Origin: Sphaerisporangium fuscum
GTDB lineage: Bacteria; Actinomycetota; Actinomycetes; Streptosporangiales; Streptosporangiaceae
Assembly: GCF_018531465.1 (NCBI RefSeq)
Contig: NZ_JAHDTF010000052.1
Location: 1-49,016, forward strand
Reading direction: 5' to 3'
DNA: 49,016 nt
The first letter of the stretch is position 1. Every line of letters begins with the position of its first letter. The notes under the pieces were generated by a model. That model was not told the origin of the DNA and made no database searches. It saw only the letters and a list, made by a program, of their open reading frames with translations. Below are positions 32,699 to 45,182 of the stretch, piece after piece. Both the position numbers and the translations under genes were made by a program.

Positions 32699-34234
32699 TC
32701 AGTGCTGCCCGAGACGTTTGTTCAGCTCTTCCCGCAACTTCACGAACTCACTCTCTTTGTCGGTGAATTTCGTGATTCTATGCTCTGGGTCAATCGTGAC
32801 AAACCAGTACCAATCACCCTTAGCTGGTTGGAGCGCCGCTCGGAGTGCCGCCTCCCCGGGGTTGCTGATCGGCCCGGGCGGCAGGCCTCGATGCATGTAG
32901 GTGTTGTAGGGGGTGTCGCGCTTGATCTCGGCGTTCGACGCCACGATGCCGTGCTTGCCCAGGCCGTACATCACCGTGCTGTCCATCTCCAGCTTGGCTC
33001 CGGACGCCAGGCGATTGTAGATCACCCTGGCGATCTTCGGATAGTCGTCGACCCGGCCCCCCTCCGCCTGGGCGATGCTGGCGACGATGACCACCTCACG
33101 GGGGTGGAGGTGGATCTTCTTGGCCCCCTCCTCCAGGTCGAGGTGCGCGGCGGCGTGCCTGAACCTGCGGATCATCGCCCGCACCAGATCGCGCGGCGTC
33201 GTGGCACGTTCCACGTCGTAGGTGGCGGGGAACAGGAACCCCTCGGCGGCCCCCTTGGCGTACGCCGGCAGTCCGAGGCCGTCCGGCTTGGCGATGATCG
33301 CGGTGAACTGGTCGGCGGGCAGGCCCGTGCCCTGGGCCAGGCGGGCGGCCGTCTCGACCCCGCGCAGGCCCTCGGGGATCAGAACGCGCCTGCGGATCCG
33401 GGATCCCGGCGCCAGAAGCAGGTCGAGGGCCGAGGCCGCCGCCATGCGCCTGCGCAGCCGGTAGCGTCCGGGTCTGAGATTGCCTTCCTCGCCGCGCTGC
33501 TCGACGGCCCCGACGAACGCCCTGGCGCTCGCCACCACCCCCGCGCGGGCGAGGACCTCGGCGATCTGACCGGCGCTCGCGCCCGGGGGGATCTCGACGA
33601 CGACGGAGCCCGCCCCCTGGCCCTGGAAGTCGTCGGGGCCCATGAGGGGGTGCACGAGCGCGAGCGCCCCGGCGAGCCCGGCGGCGACCAGCACGGCGGT
33701 GCCGCCTCCCGCCAGCAGCAGGAGCGTACGGCGGCTGCGCGCCCGCCGCGCGTCGTCGTCCTCGGGCTCCTCGTCGTCGGTGAAGGCGATGAGCTCGCCG
33801 GCGTCGCTCCCCTCCTCTGGCGAACCACCGTCGCCCGCCTCGCCCTCCACGCCGGGCGAACCACCCTCGCTGGGCGAACCGTGGTCGTCGGAGGAACCAC
33901 CCGGACCGGAGGAACCACCGGCGTTGGGCGAATCGCCCGGATCGGAGGAACCACCCTCGCTGGGCGAATCGCCTGAACCGGACGGAGCGCCCTCGCTGGG
34001 CGATCCACCCGGACTCGATGAACCGGCCTCGCCGGGCGCACCACCTGCACCGTGCGGACCGGCCTCGCCGTGCTCAGCTGACGGGCCGGGCGTGCCCGCC
34101 GACGGGACGGGCTTCCCGCTGTGGTCCTCCGGCTCCGCCTCGGCGACACGGTCGTCCGGTGCGGCCTTCGCGGTGCCGGAGACGTCCTCGGGGCTCACGT
34201 CCTCGCCCTCGGCGGGGACGCCGGGGCGGGTCAC
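32699..34234 (-). CDS. MltG-family transglycosylase with a long repetitive N-terminal tail (copy 2)
   Basis: Paralogue of the next gene, 511 residues. Residues 1-150 form a cytoplasmic Gly/Ser/Pro/Glu tail with repeats of the type GGSPSEG, SGDSPSEGG, SDPGDSP; then an acidic patch (DDEEPEDDDARR), one transmembrane helix (about 168-192) and the YceG domain with the catalytic Glu in VASIAQAEGGR and YNTYMHRGLPPGPISNPG. Catalytic residues are kept, so both copies may be active. GTG 34234 overlaps the ruvX stop (GTGA). The last ~45 codons are strikingly A/T-rich (AAA, AGA, ATT, CAT) compared with the rest. Confidence 0.88.
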   Translation of the reverse strand: MTRPGVPAEGEDVSPEDVSGTAKAAPDDRVAEAEPEDHSGKPVPSAGTPGPSAEHGEAGPHGAGGAPGEAGSSSPGGSPSEGAPSGSGDSPSEGGSSDPGDSPNAGGSSGPGGSSDDHGSPSEGGSPGVEGEAGDGGSPEEGSDAGELIAFTDDEEPEDDDARRARSRRTLLLLAGGGTAVLVAAGLAGALALVHPLMGPDDFQGQGAGSVVVEIPPGASAGQIAEVLARAGVVASARAFVGAVEQRGEEGNLRPGRYRLRRRMAAASALDLLLAPGSRIRRRVLIPEGLRGVETAARLAQGTGLPADQFTAIIAKPDGLGLPAYAKGAAEGFLFPATYDVERATTPRDLVRAMIRRFRHAAAHLDLEEGAKKIHLHPREVVIVASIAQAEGGRVDDYPKIARVIYNRLASGAKLEMDSTVMYGLGKHGIVASNAEIKRDTPYNTYMHRGLPPGPISNPGEAALRAALQPAKGDWYWFVTIDPEHRITKFTDKESEFVKLREELNKRLGQH

Positions 34235-34728
34235 CTCGCCGGCCCGGCACTCGATTCCCCGCCGGGGCGCTGCCCCGGCGGCTCGACGGGTCTGCCCGGT
34301 GGGGCGCCGCTCGCCCGCTCGGCGTCCAGGGCGGCCTGCAACAGCACCACCGCCGCCGCCTGGTCGACCATCGCCCGCTGGTTCCTGGCCTTGACGCCGC
34401 TCGCCCGCAGGCCCTGCTGGGCGGTGACGGTGGTCAGCCGCTCGTCGTAGAGCCGGACGGGCGTCGGGGCCAGGCGCGCGGCCAGGCGGCGGGCGTAGTC
34501 GCGGGCGAGGCCCGCGGCGTGGCTCTCGCGGCCGGACAGCGAGGTGGGCAGGCCGACGACCACCTCGATCGCCTCGTGCTCGCCGGCGATCTCGGCGATG
34601 CGGTCGAGATCATCCCGGCCGCGCCGCACGGTCTCCACGGGCGTGGCCAGCAGCCCCGAAGGATCGCTGCGGGCCACGCCGACGCGGACCGACCCCACGT
34701 CGACGCCGAGGCGCACTCCGCGCCTCAT
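34231..34728 (-). CDS. ruvX: YqgF/RuvX family putative Holliday junction resolvase
   Basis: RNase H-like fold nuclease family, linked to Holliday-junction cleavage or rRNA 5'-end maturation. 165 residues: RGVRLGVDVGSVRVGVARSDPSG (first catalytic Asp), VVVGLPTSLSGRESH, VRLYDERLTTVTAQ (catalytic Glu region), and NQRAMVDQAAAVVLLQAALD with the last catalytic Asp. ATG 34728 lies 25 bp after alaS, matching the conserved alaS-ruvX-mltG-aroE order of actinobacteria. Confidence 0.93.
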   Translation of the reverse strand: MRRGVRLGVDVGSVRVGVARSDPSGLLATPVETVRRGRDDLDRIAEIAGEHEAIEVVVGLPTSLSGRESHAAGLARDYARRLAARLAPTPVRLYDERLTTVTAQQGLRASGVKARNQRAMVDQAAAVVLLQAALDAERASGAPPGRPVEPPGQRPGGESSAGPAR

Positions 34729-34753
34729 GCCGGTCTCCGTGAGAAGTGCCCGA

Positions 34754-37423
<2,670 letters not shown>

Positions 37424-37424
37424 T

Positions 37425-37679
37425 TCAGCGGCCATCCTTTTCGTCGTTACGGTGGGTTTCTTTAACACTGTCGATGCCGAAGCGCTCTCGCAACTCGGTT
37501 TCCCTGCCGGCCGCCAGGCGCCGGACCTCGCCGGCGAACAGGCGCGCGTCACCGAGGAGACCGGTGGCCCGGTCGGCGGCGCGGCGCGCGACGTGGTCGG
37601 GCTTCAACGTTTGCAGCTTACGCAGCACCCAGAGCGCGATGTACGCCCCGATGGCCATGTAGAACAGCCGCCGGATCAC
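37425..37679 (-). CDS. DUF6167-type small membrane protein
   Basis: 84 residues with one N-terminal hydrophobic segment (MIRRLFYMAIGAYIALWVLRKL, a membrane anchor) and a basic helical tail. From memory, a protein of this kind sits directly before alaS in many actinobacteria and is labelled DUF6167; no function is known. Its ATG overlaps the preceding gene by four bases (ATGA) and its stop is one base from alaS, so all three are likely co-translated. Confidence 0.8.
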   Translation of the reverse strand: MIRRLFYMAIGAYIALWVLRKLQTLKPDHVARRAADRATGLLGDARLFAGEVRRLAAGRETELRERFGIDSVKETHRNDEKDGR

Positions 37680-38062
37680 GGGTGCCGCCTCTCGGACGAG
37701 GGCAGCGCCGCCTGCCGCCTGCGGGCGGCGGCCACGCGCAGGCCGTGCACGAGCGCCGCGGCCTTGATCAGCGGCGTGGCGAACACCGTGGAGACGACCC
37801 CGGTGACCTTCGCCATGTCGCCGCTGACCTCCTTCATGTTCCCGGCGATGGCCTCCACGGTGACCAGCTGCCGGTTGGTCTCGTTGACCGTGACGCTGAC
37901 GTCGTCGAGGAGCGGGACCACCCTGTCGCTCAGGTCGGCGACCATCTTGGTGGTCTGGGTGATCAGCCGGGCCAGCCTCACGAGCACGACGGCAAGGAAG
38001 CAGACGAGTATCGCCCAGAACATTGCGACGATGAGGCCGGCGACCTCTCCCGCGGTAAGCAT
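37676..38062 (-). CDS. DUF948 family membrane protein
   Basis: 128 residues: one transmembrane helix near the N terminus (EVAGLIVAMFWAILVCFLAVVLVRLARL) followed by an amphipathic coiled-coil region (DLSDRVVPLLDDVSVTVNETN...) as in the DUF948 family, and a basic C-terminal tail. Function unknown; a scaffold or stress-associated membrane role is often guessed. GAGGGG lies about ten bases before ATG 38062. First gene of the alaS operon. Confidence 0.85.
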   Translation of the reverse strand: MLTAGEVAGLIVAMFWAILVCFLAVVLVRLARLITQTTKMVADLSDRVVPLLDDVSVTVNETNRQLVTVEAIAGNMKEVSGDMAKVTGVVSTVFATPLIKAAALVHGLRVAAARRRQAALPSSERRHP

Positions 38063-38077
38063 GACGGTGCGTCCCCT

Positions 38078-38092
38078 CGTAGGTGACCTACG
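38078..38092. promoter_or_regulatory. perfect operator-like palindrome before the DUF948-alaS operon
   Basis: CGTAGGT-G-ACCTACG: seven-base arms around a single centre base, 16 bp before the DUF948 start. This could be a regulator site or a small RNA hairpin. The operon promoter would lie just beyond it; TAGGGT at about 38129-38134 is a possible -10. Confidence 0.45.
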
Positions 38093-38202
38093 GATTGTGC
38101 GGCCCGGCTGGGTCGGTGGAATGGGGAGACCCTATCGCGCCTTGACCACCGGCCCGTGCCCAGCACGCCATGGCGGGAACGTCCGGGGCGCCGCGGGGAC
38201 GG

Positions 38203-39519
38203 TCAGGACCGGCCGCGCAGGAACTCGCGGATCTTCACCCAGCGGTCGGCGAAGTAGGCCTCGCCGCCGTGCCTCGTGGGCTCGTAGTAGCGGCGGCCGC
38301 GCACCTCCTCGGGGGCGTAGTCCTGCTTGACCAGGCCGTGCTCGAAGTCGTGGGGGTACTGGTAGCCCTTGCCGTGGCCGAGCTTGGCGGCGCCGGGGTA
38401 GTGCCCGTCGCGCAGATGGTTGGGCACCTGGCCGATCAGGCCGCGCCGCACGTCGTCGGCGGCGGCCCCGATGGCCTTGATGACGGCGTTCGACTTGGGG
38501 GCGAGCGCGCAGTGGATGACCGCCTGGGCGAGGTTGAGCCGGCCTTCGGGGAGGCCGACCATCTGCACGGCCTGGGCCGCGGCCACCGCGACCTGCAGGC
38601 ACGTCGGGTCGGCCATGCCGACGTCCTCGGAGGCGAAGATCATGATGCGCCGGGCGAGGAAGCGGGGGTCCTCCCCCGCCTCGATCATGCGGGCGAGGTA
38701 GTGCAGCGCGGCGTCGACGTCGGAGCCGCGCATGCTCTTGATGAACGCGCTGATCACGTCGTAGTGCTGGTCGCCCTGCCTGTCGTAGCGGACGGCCGCC
38801 TTGTCGACCGCCTTCTCGACGGTCTCGACCGTGATCTCGCCCTCGGGGACGAGCAGCGCCGCCGCCTCCAGGTAGGTCAGCGAGCGGCGCGCGTCGCCCC
38901 CGGCCAGGCGTACGAGATGGCCGGCGGCCTCGGGCGCGAGCCGCACCTTGCCGCCGAGGCCCCGGGGATCGGTCACGGCGCGCTCGAGGACGGCCCGGAT
39001 GTCGTCCTCCGACAGCGACTCCAGCGTCAGCAGCAGCGAGCGGGAGAGCAGGGGCGAGATCACCGAGAAGAAGGGGTTCTCGGTGGTGGCGCCGATGAAG
39101 GTGACCCAGCGGTTCTCGACGGCGGGCAGCAGGGCGTCCTGCTGGGCCTTGTTGAAGCGGTGCACCTCGTCGACGAACAGCACCGTCTGGCGGCCGGTCA
39201 TGCCGAGGTCGCGTTTGGCCTGGTCGATCGCCGCGCGGACCTCCTTGACCCCGGCGGAGACGGCCGAGACCTCGATGAACCTCCGCTTGGTCACCCCGGC
39301 GACGACGTAGGCGAGGGTGGTCTTGCCCGTGCCGGGCGGGCCCCACAGGAACAGCGACATGGGGGCGTCGCTCTCGACCAGCCGTCGCAGGGGGGTGCCC
39401 TGCCCGAGAAGGTGGCGCTGGCCGATCACCTCGTCGAGGCTGCGGGGCCGCATGCGCACGGCCAGCGGCTCCTGCCCCTTGTGGGCCTCCTCCGCCGCGG
39501 AATCGAACAAACTGTCCAC
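38203..39519 (-). CDS. rarA: replication-associated recombination protein A (RarA/MgsA AAA+ ATPase)
   Basis: AAA+ ATPase of the clamp-loader family working at stalled forks. 438 residues: MRPRSLDEVIGQRHLLG, Walker A GPPGTGKTT, Walker B LFVDEVHRFN, sensor GATTENPFF with the arginine-finger region LLSRSLLLTL, then the family-specific C-terminal oligomerisation domain (ASEDVGMADP, LGHGKGYQYPHD, GRRYYEPTRHGGE). GTG 39519 matches the family's start block. There is no ribosome site, but TAGTGT lies exactly seven bases upstream, suggesting a leaderless mRNA. Confidence 0.95.
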   Translation of the reverse strand: MDSLFDSAAEEAHKGQEPLAVRMRPRSLDEVIGQRHLLGQGTPLRRLVESDAPMSLFLWGPPGTGKTTLAYVVAGVTKRRFIEVSAVSAGVKEVRAAIDQAKRDLGMTGRQTVLFVDEVHRFNKAQQDALLPAVENRWVTFIGATTENPFFSVISPLLSRSLLLTLESLSEDDIRAVLERAVTDPRGLGGKVRLAPEAAGHLVRLAGGDARRSLTYLEAAALLVPEGEITVETVEKAVDKAAVRYDRQGDQHYDVISAFIKSMRGSDVDAALHYLARMIEAGEDPRFLARRIMIFASEDVGMADPTCLQVAVAAAQAVQMVGLPEGRLNLAQAVIHCALAPKSNAVIKAIGAAADDVRRGLIGQVPNHLRDGHYPGAAKLGHGKGYQYPHDFEHGLVKQDYAPEEVRGRRYYEPTRHGGEAYFADRWVKIREFLRGRS

Positions 39520-39526
39520 GCGCCCG

Positions 39527-39532
39527 ACACTA
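39527..39532 (-). promoter_or_regulatory. -10 element for a leaderless rarA transcript
   Basis: TAGTGT, seven bases before GTG 39519 on the minus strand, so transcription would start at the start codon. Confidence 0.45.
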
Positions 39533-39545
39533 CCGCCGGCGGCGG

Positions 39546-40001
39546 CTACTGGGCCCAGGCCGCGGTGGCTCCCGTGTGACCGGCCCTGATGACGAAGAAG
39601 CCGGCGGCGAGGGCGAGGACGACGGTCGTGACGGTGAGGATCGCGGTGGTGGTCTTCCCGAGCCTGCGCGAGGCGTACACGAGCAGCAGGGACGACACGG
39701 CGAGTCCGAGGGTGCTCAGGACCAGGGGGTTGGCGTAGGAGGAGTGCTCCTCGATGCGCTCGTGCAGCGCGCCGCCGGCGCCCGCGAACCGCCCGTGCTC
39801 GAGCGCCTCCCCGCTCTCCTTGGCGACGAAGGCGGTGATGGGGGCGGCGATGCCGAGCAGCACCACCGCCCAGGCGATCGAGGGGCGTACGCGCGGCACG
39901 AGGCCGTAGACGACCGAGCCGGCGGCGAGCAACGGGATGAACATCACCGCGGCGTGGATGATCAGGGGGTGGGCCGGTAGGCCGAAGATCTGGTCGAACA
40001 T
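39546..40001 (-). CDS. DUF2231 family membrane protein
   Basis: 151 residues, four hydrophobic segments. It begins MFDQIFGLPAHPLIIHAAVMFIPL, the proline-histidine and histidine signature of the DUF2231 family; other segments are near 40-60, 95-110 and 120-140. Function unknown; some relatives associate with haem or redox proteins. AGGAG five bases before ATG 40001 sets the start, against an upstream in-frame GTG/ATG at 40097. It lies just upstream of rarA on the same strand, with a 26-bp gap. Confidence 0.85.
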   Translation of the reverse strand: MFDQIFGLPAHPLIIHAAVMFIPLLAAGSVVYGLVPRVRPSIAWAVVLLGIAAPITAFVAKESGEALEHGRFAGAGGALHERIEEHSSYANPLVLSTLGLAVSSLLLVYASRRLGKTTTAILTVTTVVLALAAGFFVIRAGHTGATAAWAQ

Positions 40002-40302
40002 GTGCGCTCCTGGTCGTTGTGGCTCGTCCCCTGTGCGGACCGGCTCCACGCGGTTCCCGGGACGGCCTGGCCGCGCGGCCGCCCCCTCCGGCCACACGCG
40101 AATCAGATCATCCCCAAGCCGTCGTCAAGCCATCATAAGGAATTCCTCTCAACAACTTTCCGCACGTCAAGGATGGTAGGGCCGGTGCTGATCCATGATC
40201 TACCACTTGGCCCCAACTGGGCGTTTTATACGGGCTCAACGTAAAGGCCCGGTACGATTCCCGAGCACCTAAAGTCATCTATCGGCAAATGGAAGGCATA
40301 CC
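40002..40302. other. intergenic region with divergent promoters
   Basis: 301 bp between DUF2231 (minus) and the first cyclophilin (plus), AT-richer than its surroundings. The plus side holds TACGAT (40253-40258), a likely -10 shared in wider context with the second cyclophilin gene. The minus side has TATGAT at about 40131 and TTGACG nearby as weak promoter candidates, and a perfect AGGAATTCCT palindrome. No gene seen. Confidence 0.5.
40240..40260 (+). promoter_or_regulatory. promoter motif of cyclophilin gene 1
   Basis: CGTAAAGGCCCGG followed by TACGATTC; the second cyclophilin has CGTAGGCCGATACGATTC at 45089-45106. TACGAT fits TANNNT as -10; the shared upstream part may replace a -35. Confidence 0.45.
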
Positions 40303-41217
40303 GTGACCGACGTGGATCGCCAGACCCAGCTGGCACGGGAGCACCGCGAGCGTCAGGAACAGCGCGCCAACAACACCGGCACGTCCAAGCGGAACACCGT
40401 GATCGGCGCCGGTGTGGGGGTCGTGGTCGTCGTCGGCGGCGTCATCGCCGCCACCACGCTCATGGGGGGCAAGTCGGACCCCAAGCCGAGCGCCGCCGCC
40501 AGCACGTCCGCAGCGCCCTCGGCCTCTGCCAGCGCTTCGGCGCCCGTCGCGCTGCCCAGCTCCACGGCCAAGCCGGCCGCTGTGACGTGCCAATACCGGA
40601 AGGACGACAGTGGCTCGCCGGCCAAGAAGGTCGGCATGCCGCCGTCGAAGCCGGACATGAAGGCCAAGACGATGACGCTCGACACCAGCCAGGGTCAGAT
40701 CGTCATCCAGCTCGCCACCGCACAGGCGCCGTGCACGGTCAACTCCTTCGAGTTCCTCGCCAAGAAGAACTACTTCGACAACACCCGCTGCCACCGCCTG
40801 GCGACCCCGGAGACCACCGGGCTCGGCATGCTGCAGTGCGGCGACCCGCTGGCCAAGGGCGACGGCAAGAGCAAGGAGGACGGCACCGGCGGACCGGGCT
40901 ACCTGTTCGGCGACGAGAACCTCAACGGCATCCCCTACACCCGGGGCACCGTCGCCATGGCCCAGGGCGGCGAGGACGCCAACTCCAACGGCAGCCAGTT
41001 CTGGATCTCGTTCTCCGACGAGAACACCCAGCTCGCCGCCCAGGGCGAGCCGTACACACCGTTCGGCGTCGTGGTGAAGGGCATGGACGTCGTCGACAAG
41101 ATCGCCAAGGGCGGCATCATCCCCTTCAACGGCGACCCGCTGAACGACGTCAGGGGCGAGGGCTCCAACGCGCCCAAGCTGCCCGTCATCATCAAGAACG
41201 TGACCGTCTCCCACTAG
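40303..41217 (+). CDS. membrane-anchored cyclophilin-type peptidyl-prolyl isomerase 1
   Basis: Folding helper with the catalytic domain outside the membrane. 304 residues: a charged cytoplasmic start (MTDVDRQTQLAREHRERQEQ), one transmembrane helix (about 31-52), a Ser/Ala/Pro linker, then a cyclophilin domain from about 125: FEFLAKKNYFDNTRCHRLA (catalytic Arg), MLQCGDPL (equivalent of the active-site Gln), GTGGPGYLFGDENL, NGSQFWISF and FGVVVKGMDVVDKIAKGG. GTG 40303 follows GGAAGG at six bases. A near twin lies at 45183; both flank the MBL-hisS-aspS block. Confidence 0.92.
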   Translation: MTDVDRQTQLAREHRERQEQRANNTGTSKRNTVIGAGVGVVVVVGGVIAATTLMGGKSDPKPSAAASTSAAPSASASASAPVALPSSTAKPAAVTCQYRKDDSGSPAKKVGMPPSKPDMKAKTMTLDTSQGQIVIQLATAQAPCTVNSFEFLAKKNYFDNTRCHRLATPETTGLGMLQCGDPLAKGDGKSKEDGTGGPGYLFGDENLNGIPYTRGTVAMAQGGEDANSNGSQFWISFSDENTQLAAQGEPYTPFGVVVKGMDVVDKIAKGGIIPFNGDPLNDVRGEGSNAPKLPVIIKNVTVSH

Positions 41218-41232
41218 TCGCCCACGCGACGC

Positions 41233-41267
41233 ACGAAGGCCCCGGCGCCGAGCGCCGGGGCCTTCGT
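41233..41267. terminator. bidirectional terminator between cyclophilin 1 and aspS
   Basis: Sixteen-bp perfect stem ACGAAGGCCCCGGCGC/GCGCCGGGGCCTTCGT with a CGA loop, serving both convergent genes. Confidence 0.9.
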
Positions 41268-41282
41268 CGTGGAGCGGTGGCG

Positions 41283-43048
<1,766 letters not shown>

Positions 43049-43052
<4 letters not shown>

Positions 43053-44308
43053 GTGGTCAGCTTCTCCTTAAGGGTCGTGACGATCTCGGCGAGTGGCACG
43101 GCGGTCTGCTCGCCACTCGCCAGGTCCTTCACCTGGGCGGACCCGGCGGCGATGTCGCGCTCGCCGAGGATCACCGCGTAGGTGGCGCCCGAGCGGTCGG
43201 CGCCCTTCATGGCCCCCTTGAGCCCCTTGCCGTCGAAGGCCATGTCGGCGGCGACCCCGGCCCGGCGCAGCTCGTGGACGAGCGTGAACATGCGCCTGGC
43301 GGCATCCTCGCCCAGCGGCACGCCGTACACCTCGACGCGGGCGGGGGTCTCACGGGCGAGGCCCTCGGCCTCCACGGCGAGGATGATGCGGTCGACGCCG
43401 ACGGCGAAGCCGATGCCGGGCAGCGCGGGGCCGCCGATGTCCTCCGACAGCCCGTCGTAGCGGCCGCCGCCCCCGATGCCCGACTGCGCGCCGAGCAGCG
43501 GGTGGTCGAACTCGTAGGTGGTGCGAGTGTAGTAGTCGAGGCCGCGCACCAGCCGCGGGGTGTCCTCCCAGGGCACGCCGAGGTCCTCCAGCAGCGAGCG
43601 CACCTTGTCGTGGTGGGCCTTGCAGGACGCGCAGAGGTGGTCGGTGATCAGCGGGGCGTTCTCGACCTGGGCCTTCACCTCGGGACGCTTGTCGTCCAGG
43701 ACCCTCAGGGGGTTGACCTCGATGCGCGCCCGGGTGGCCTCGTCGAGGTCGAGCCCGCGCAGGAAGTCCTGCAGGGCGGCGCGGTAGGCCGGGCGGCACT
43801 GCTTGCACCCGAGGGTGTTGAGCAGCAGCCGCACCTGGGTGAGCCCGAGCGTCCGGTAGCCGGCCCACGCGATGGCGATGGTCTCGGCGTCGACGGCGGG
43901 GTCCTCGGTGCCGATGGCCTCCAGGTCGAACTGCTGCAGCTGGCGGTAACGGCCCGCCTGCGGGCGCTCGTAGCGGAACGCGGGGCCGGTGGTCCACAGC
44001 TTGACCGGCAGCTGGCCGGTGTGCAGGCCGTGCTCCAGCGTCGAGCGCAGCACTCCGGCGGTGAACTCGGGCCGCAGCGTGACCGAGCGTCCGCCCCGGT
44101 CGGCGAAGGTGTACATCTCCTTGGTGACGACGTCGGTCGACTCGCCGACGCCGCGCGCGAACAGCTCGGTGTCCTCGAAGACGGGCACCTCGATGTAGGA
44201 ATAACCGGCCCTGGTCGCCGCGGTGGCGAACGCCTCGCGGACCGCGAGGAAGGTCGCCGAGCGCGGCGGGAAGTATTCTGGTACGCCCTTGGGCGCCTGA
44301 AAGCTCAT
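43049..44308 (-). CDS. hisS: histidyl-tRNA synthetase
   Basis: Class II synthetase, homodimer, 419 residues. Blocks in order: QAPKGVPEYFPP, RSVTLRPEFTAGVLRS, RYERPQAGRYRQLQQFDLEAIG (motif 2), two Cys-x2-Cys pairs (CKQC, CASC) in the insertion, LVRGLDYYTRTTYEF, GGGGRYDGL (histidine pocket), and GIGFAVGVDRI (motif 3), with a C-terminal anticodon domain. ATG 44308 shares one base with the MBL gene's stop; GGGG lies about eight bases upstream. Ends overlapping aspS. Confidence 0.96.
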
Positions 44309-44991
44309 CACAGTCCCCTGGTTGGGCCCGCGAACGGCACCGCCTCGGCGAGGTACGGGTTGGTGGCGCGTTCGCGGCCGATCGTCGTCTCTGGTCCGTG
44401 ACCGGGCAGCACCGTCGTGTCGTCCGGCAGCGTCAGGCACTTGGCTCCGAGACTGCGGAGGATCGTCGGGTAGTCGCCGCCCGGCAGATCGCTGCGTCCG
44501 ATGGAGCCGGCGAACAACAGGTCTCCTGAGAACATCACACGCTCCTCGGGAAGCCTGAACGTCACCGACCCCCTGGTATGGCCGGGGGCGTGGTCGACGG
44601 TGATGGCCATGCCGGCGATCTCGAGCACCGCGCCGTCGGACAGCTCGCGCACGTCGTCGGGCTCGGTGAACGTCAGCCCGCCGAAGAGCTGCTGCCGGGC
44701 CATGAGCGAGAAACCCTTGCCGGGGTCGGTCAGCAGCTCGCGATCCTCGGGGTGGATCCAGGCGGGCACGTCCCGTGCTCCGCAGACCGGCGCGACGGAC
44801 CACACGTGGTCGAGGTGACCGTGGGTGCACAGCACGGCGACCGGCTTGAGGCGGTGCTTCCGCAGCATGTCGTCCAGGCCCGCGACGGCGTCCTGACCTG
44901 GGTCGACGATCACGCACTCCTCGCCCGCGGCGGGAGCGACGACGTAGCAGTTGGCCTGGAAGGAGCCTGCGGGAAAGCCGTCGATGAGCAC
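44308..44991 (-). CDS. metallo-beta-lactamase-fold hydrolase (glyoxalase II-like)
   Basis: Zinc hydrolase of the MBL fold, 227 residues. Metal ligands are visible in THGHLDHVWS (HxHxDH), in VDHAPGHTRGSV (His), in FSGDLLFAGSIGRSDLPGG (Asp), and in LPGHGPETTIGRE (His). The layout fits hydroxyacylglutathione-hydrolase-like enzymes, though actinomycetes lack glutathione, so the thiol ester substrate may be mycothiol-based or the enzyme may do something else. Start GTG 44991 with GAGG about nine bases upstream. Coupled to hisS-aspS, a placement I recall as conserved in actinobacteria. Confidence 0.9.
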   Translation of the reverse strand: MLIDGFPAGSFQANCYVVAPAAGEECVIVDPGQDAVAGLDDMLRKHRLKPVAVLCTHGHLDHVWSVAPVCGARDVPAWIHPEDRELLTDPGKGFSLMARQQLFGGLTFTEPDDVRELSDGAVLEIAGMAITVDHAPGHTRGSVTFRLPEERVMFSGDLLFAGSIGRSDLPGGDYPTILRSLGAKCLTLPDDTTVLPGHGPETTIGRERATNPYLAEAVPFAGPTRGL

Positions 44992-45088
44992 GGAAACGGT
45001 CCTCGGTGTGATCGTTGTCGTCAAGGAAAGCGGATGGGAATGTAACCGAAGGGTACCGGTGCGGGTCGCCGGGCTGCGAACCATCGCC

Positions 45089-45106
45089 CGTAGGCCGATA
45101 CGATTC
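45089..45106 (+). promoter_or_regulatory. promoter motif of cyclophilin gene 2
   Basis: CGTAGGCCGATACGATTC, sharing a core with the motif before cyclophilin 1. TACGAT at 45099-45104 is the likely -10. Confidence 0.45.
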
Positions 45107-45182
45107 GCCCACTCCATAAAGGTGGCGGTCACCCTGCGAGGCCGCCAAACGCGATCAATCCGGACAGTCGGGAGGGCACAGC

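Noticed and set aside
32699..32830. insertion-sequence scar in mltG copy 2
   Set aside because: The A/T-rich patch codes for conserved MltG residues, with no inverted repeats or target duplication.
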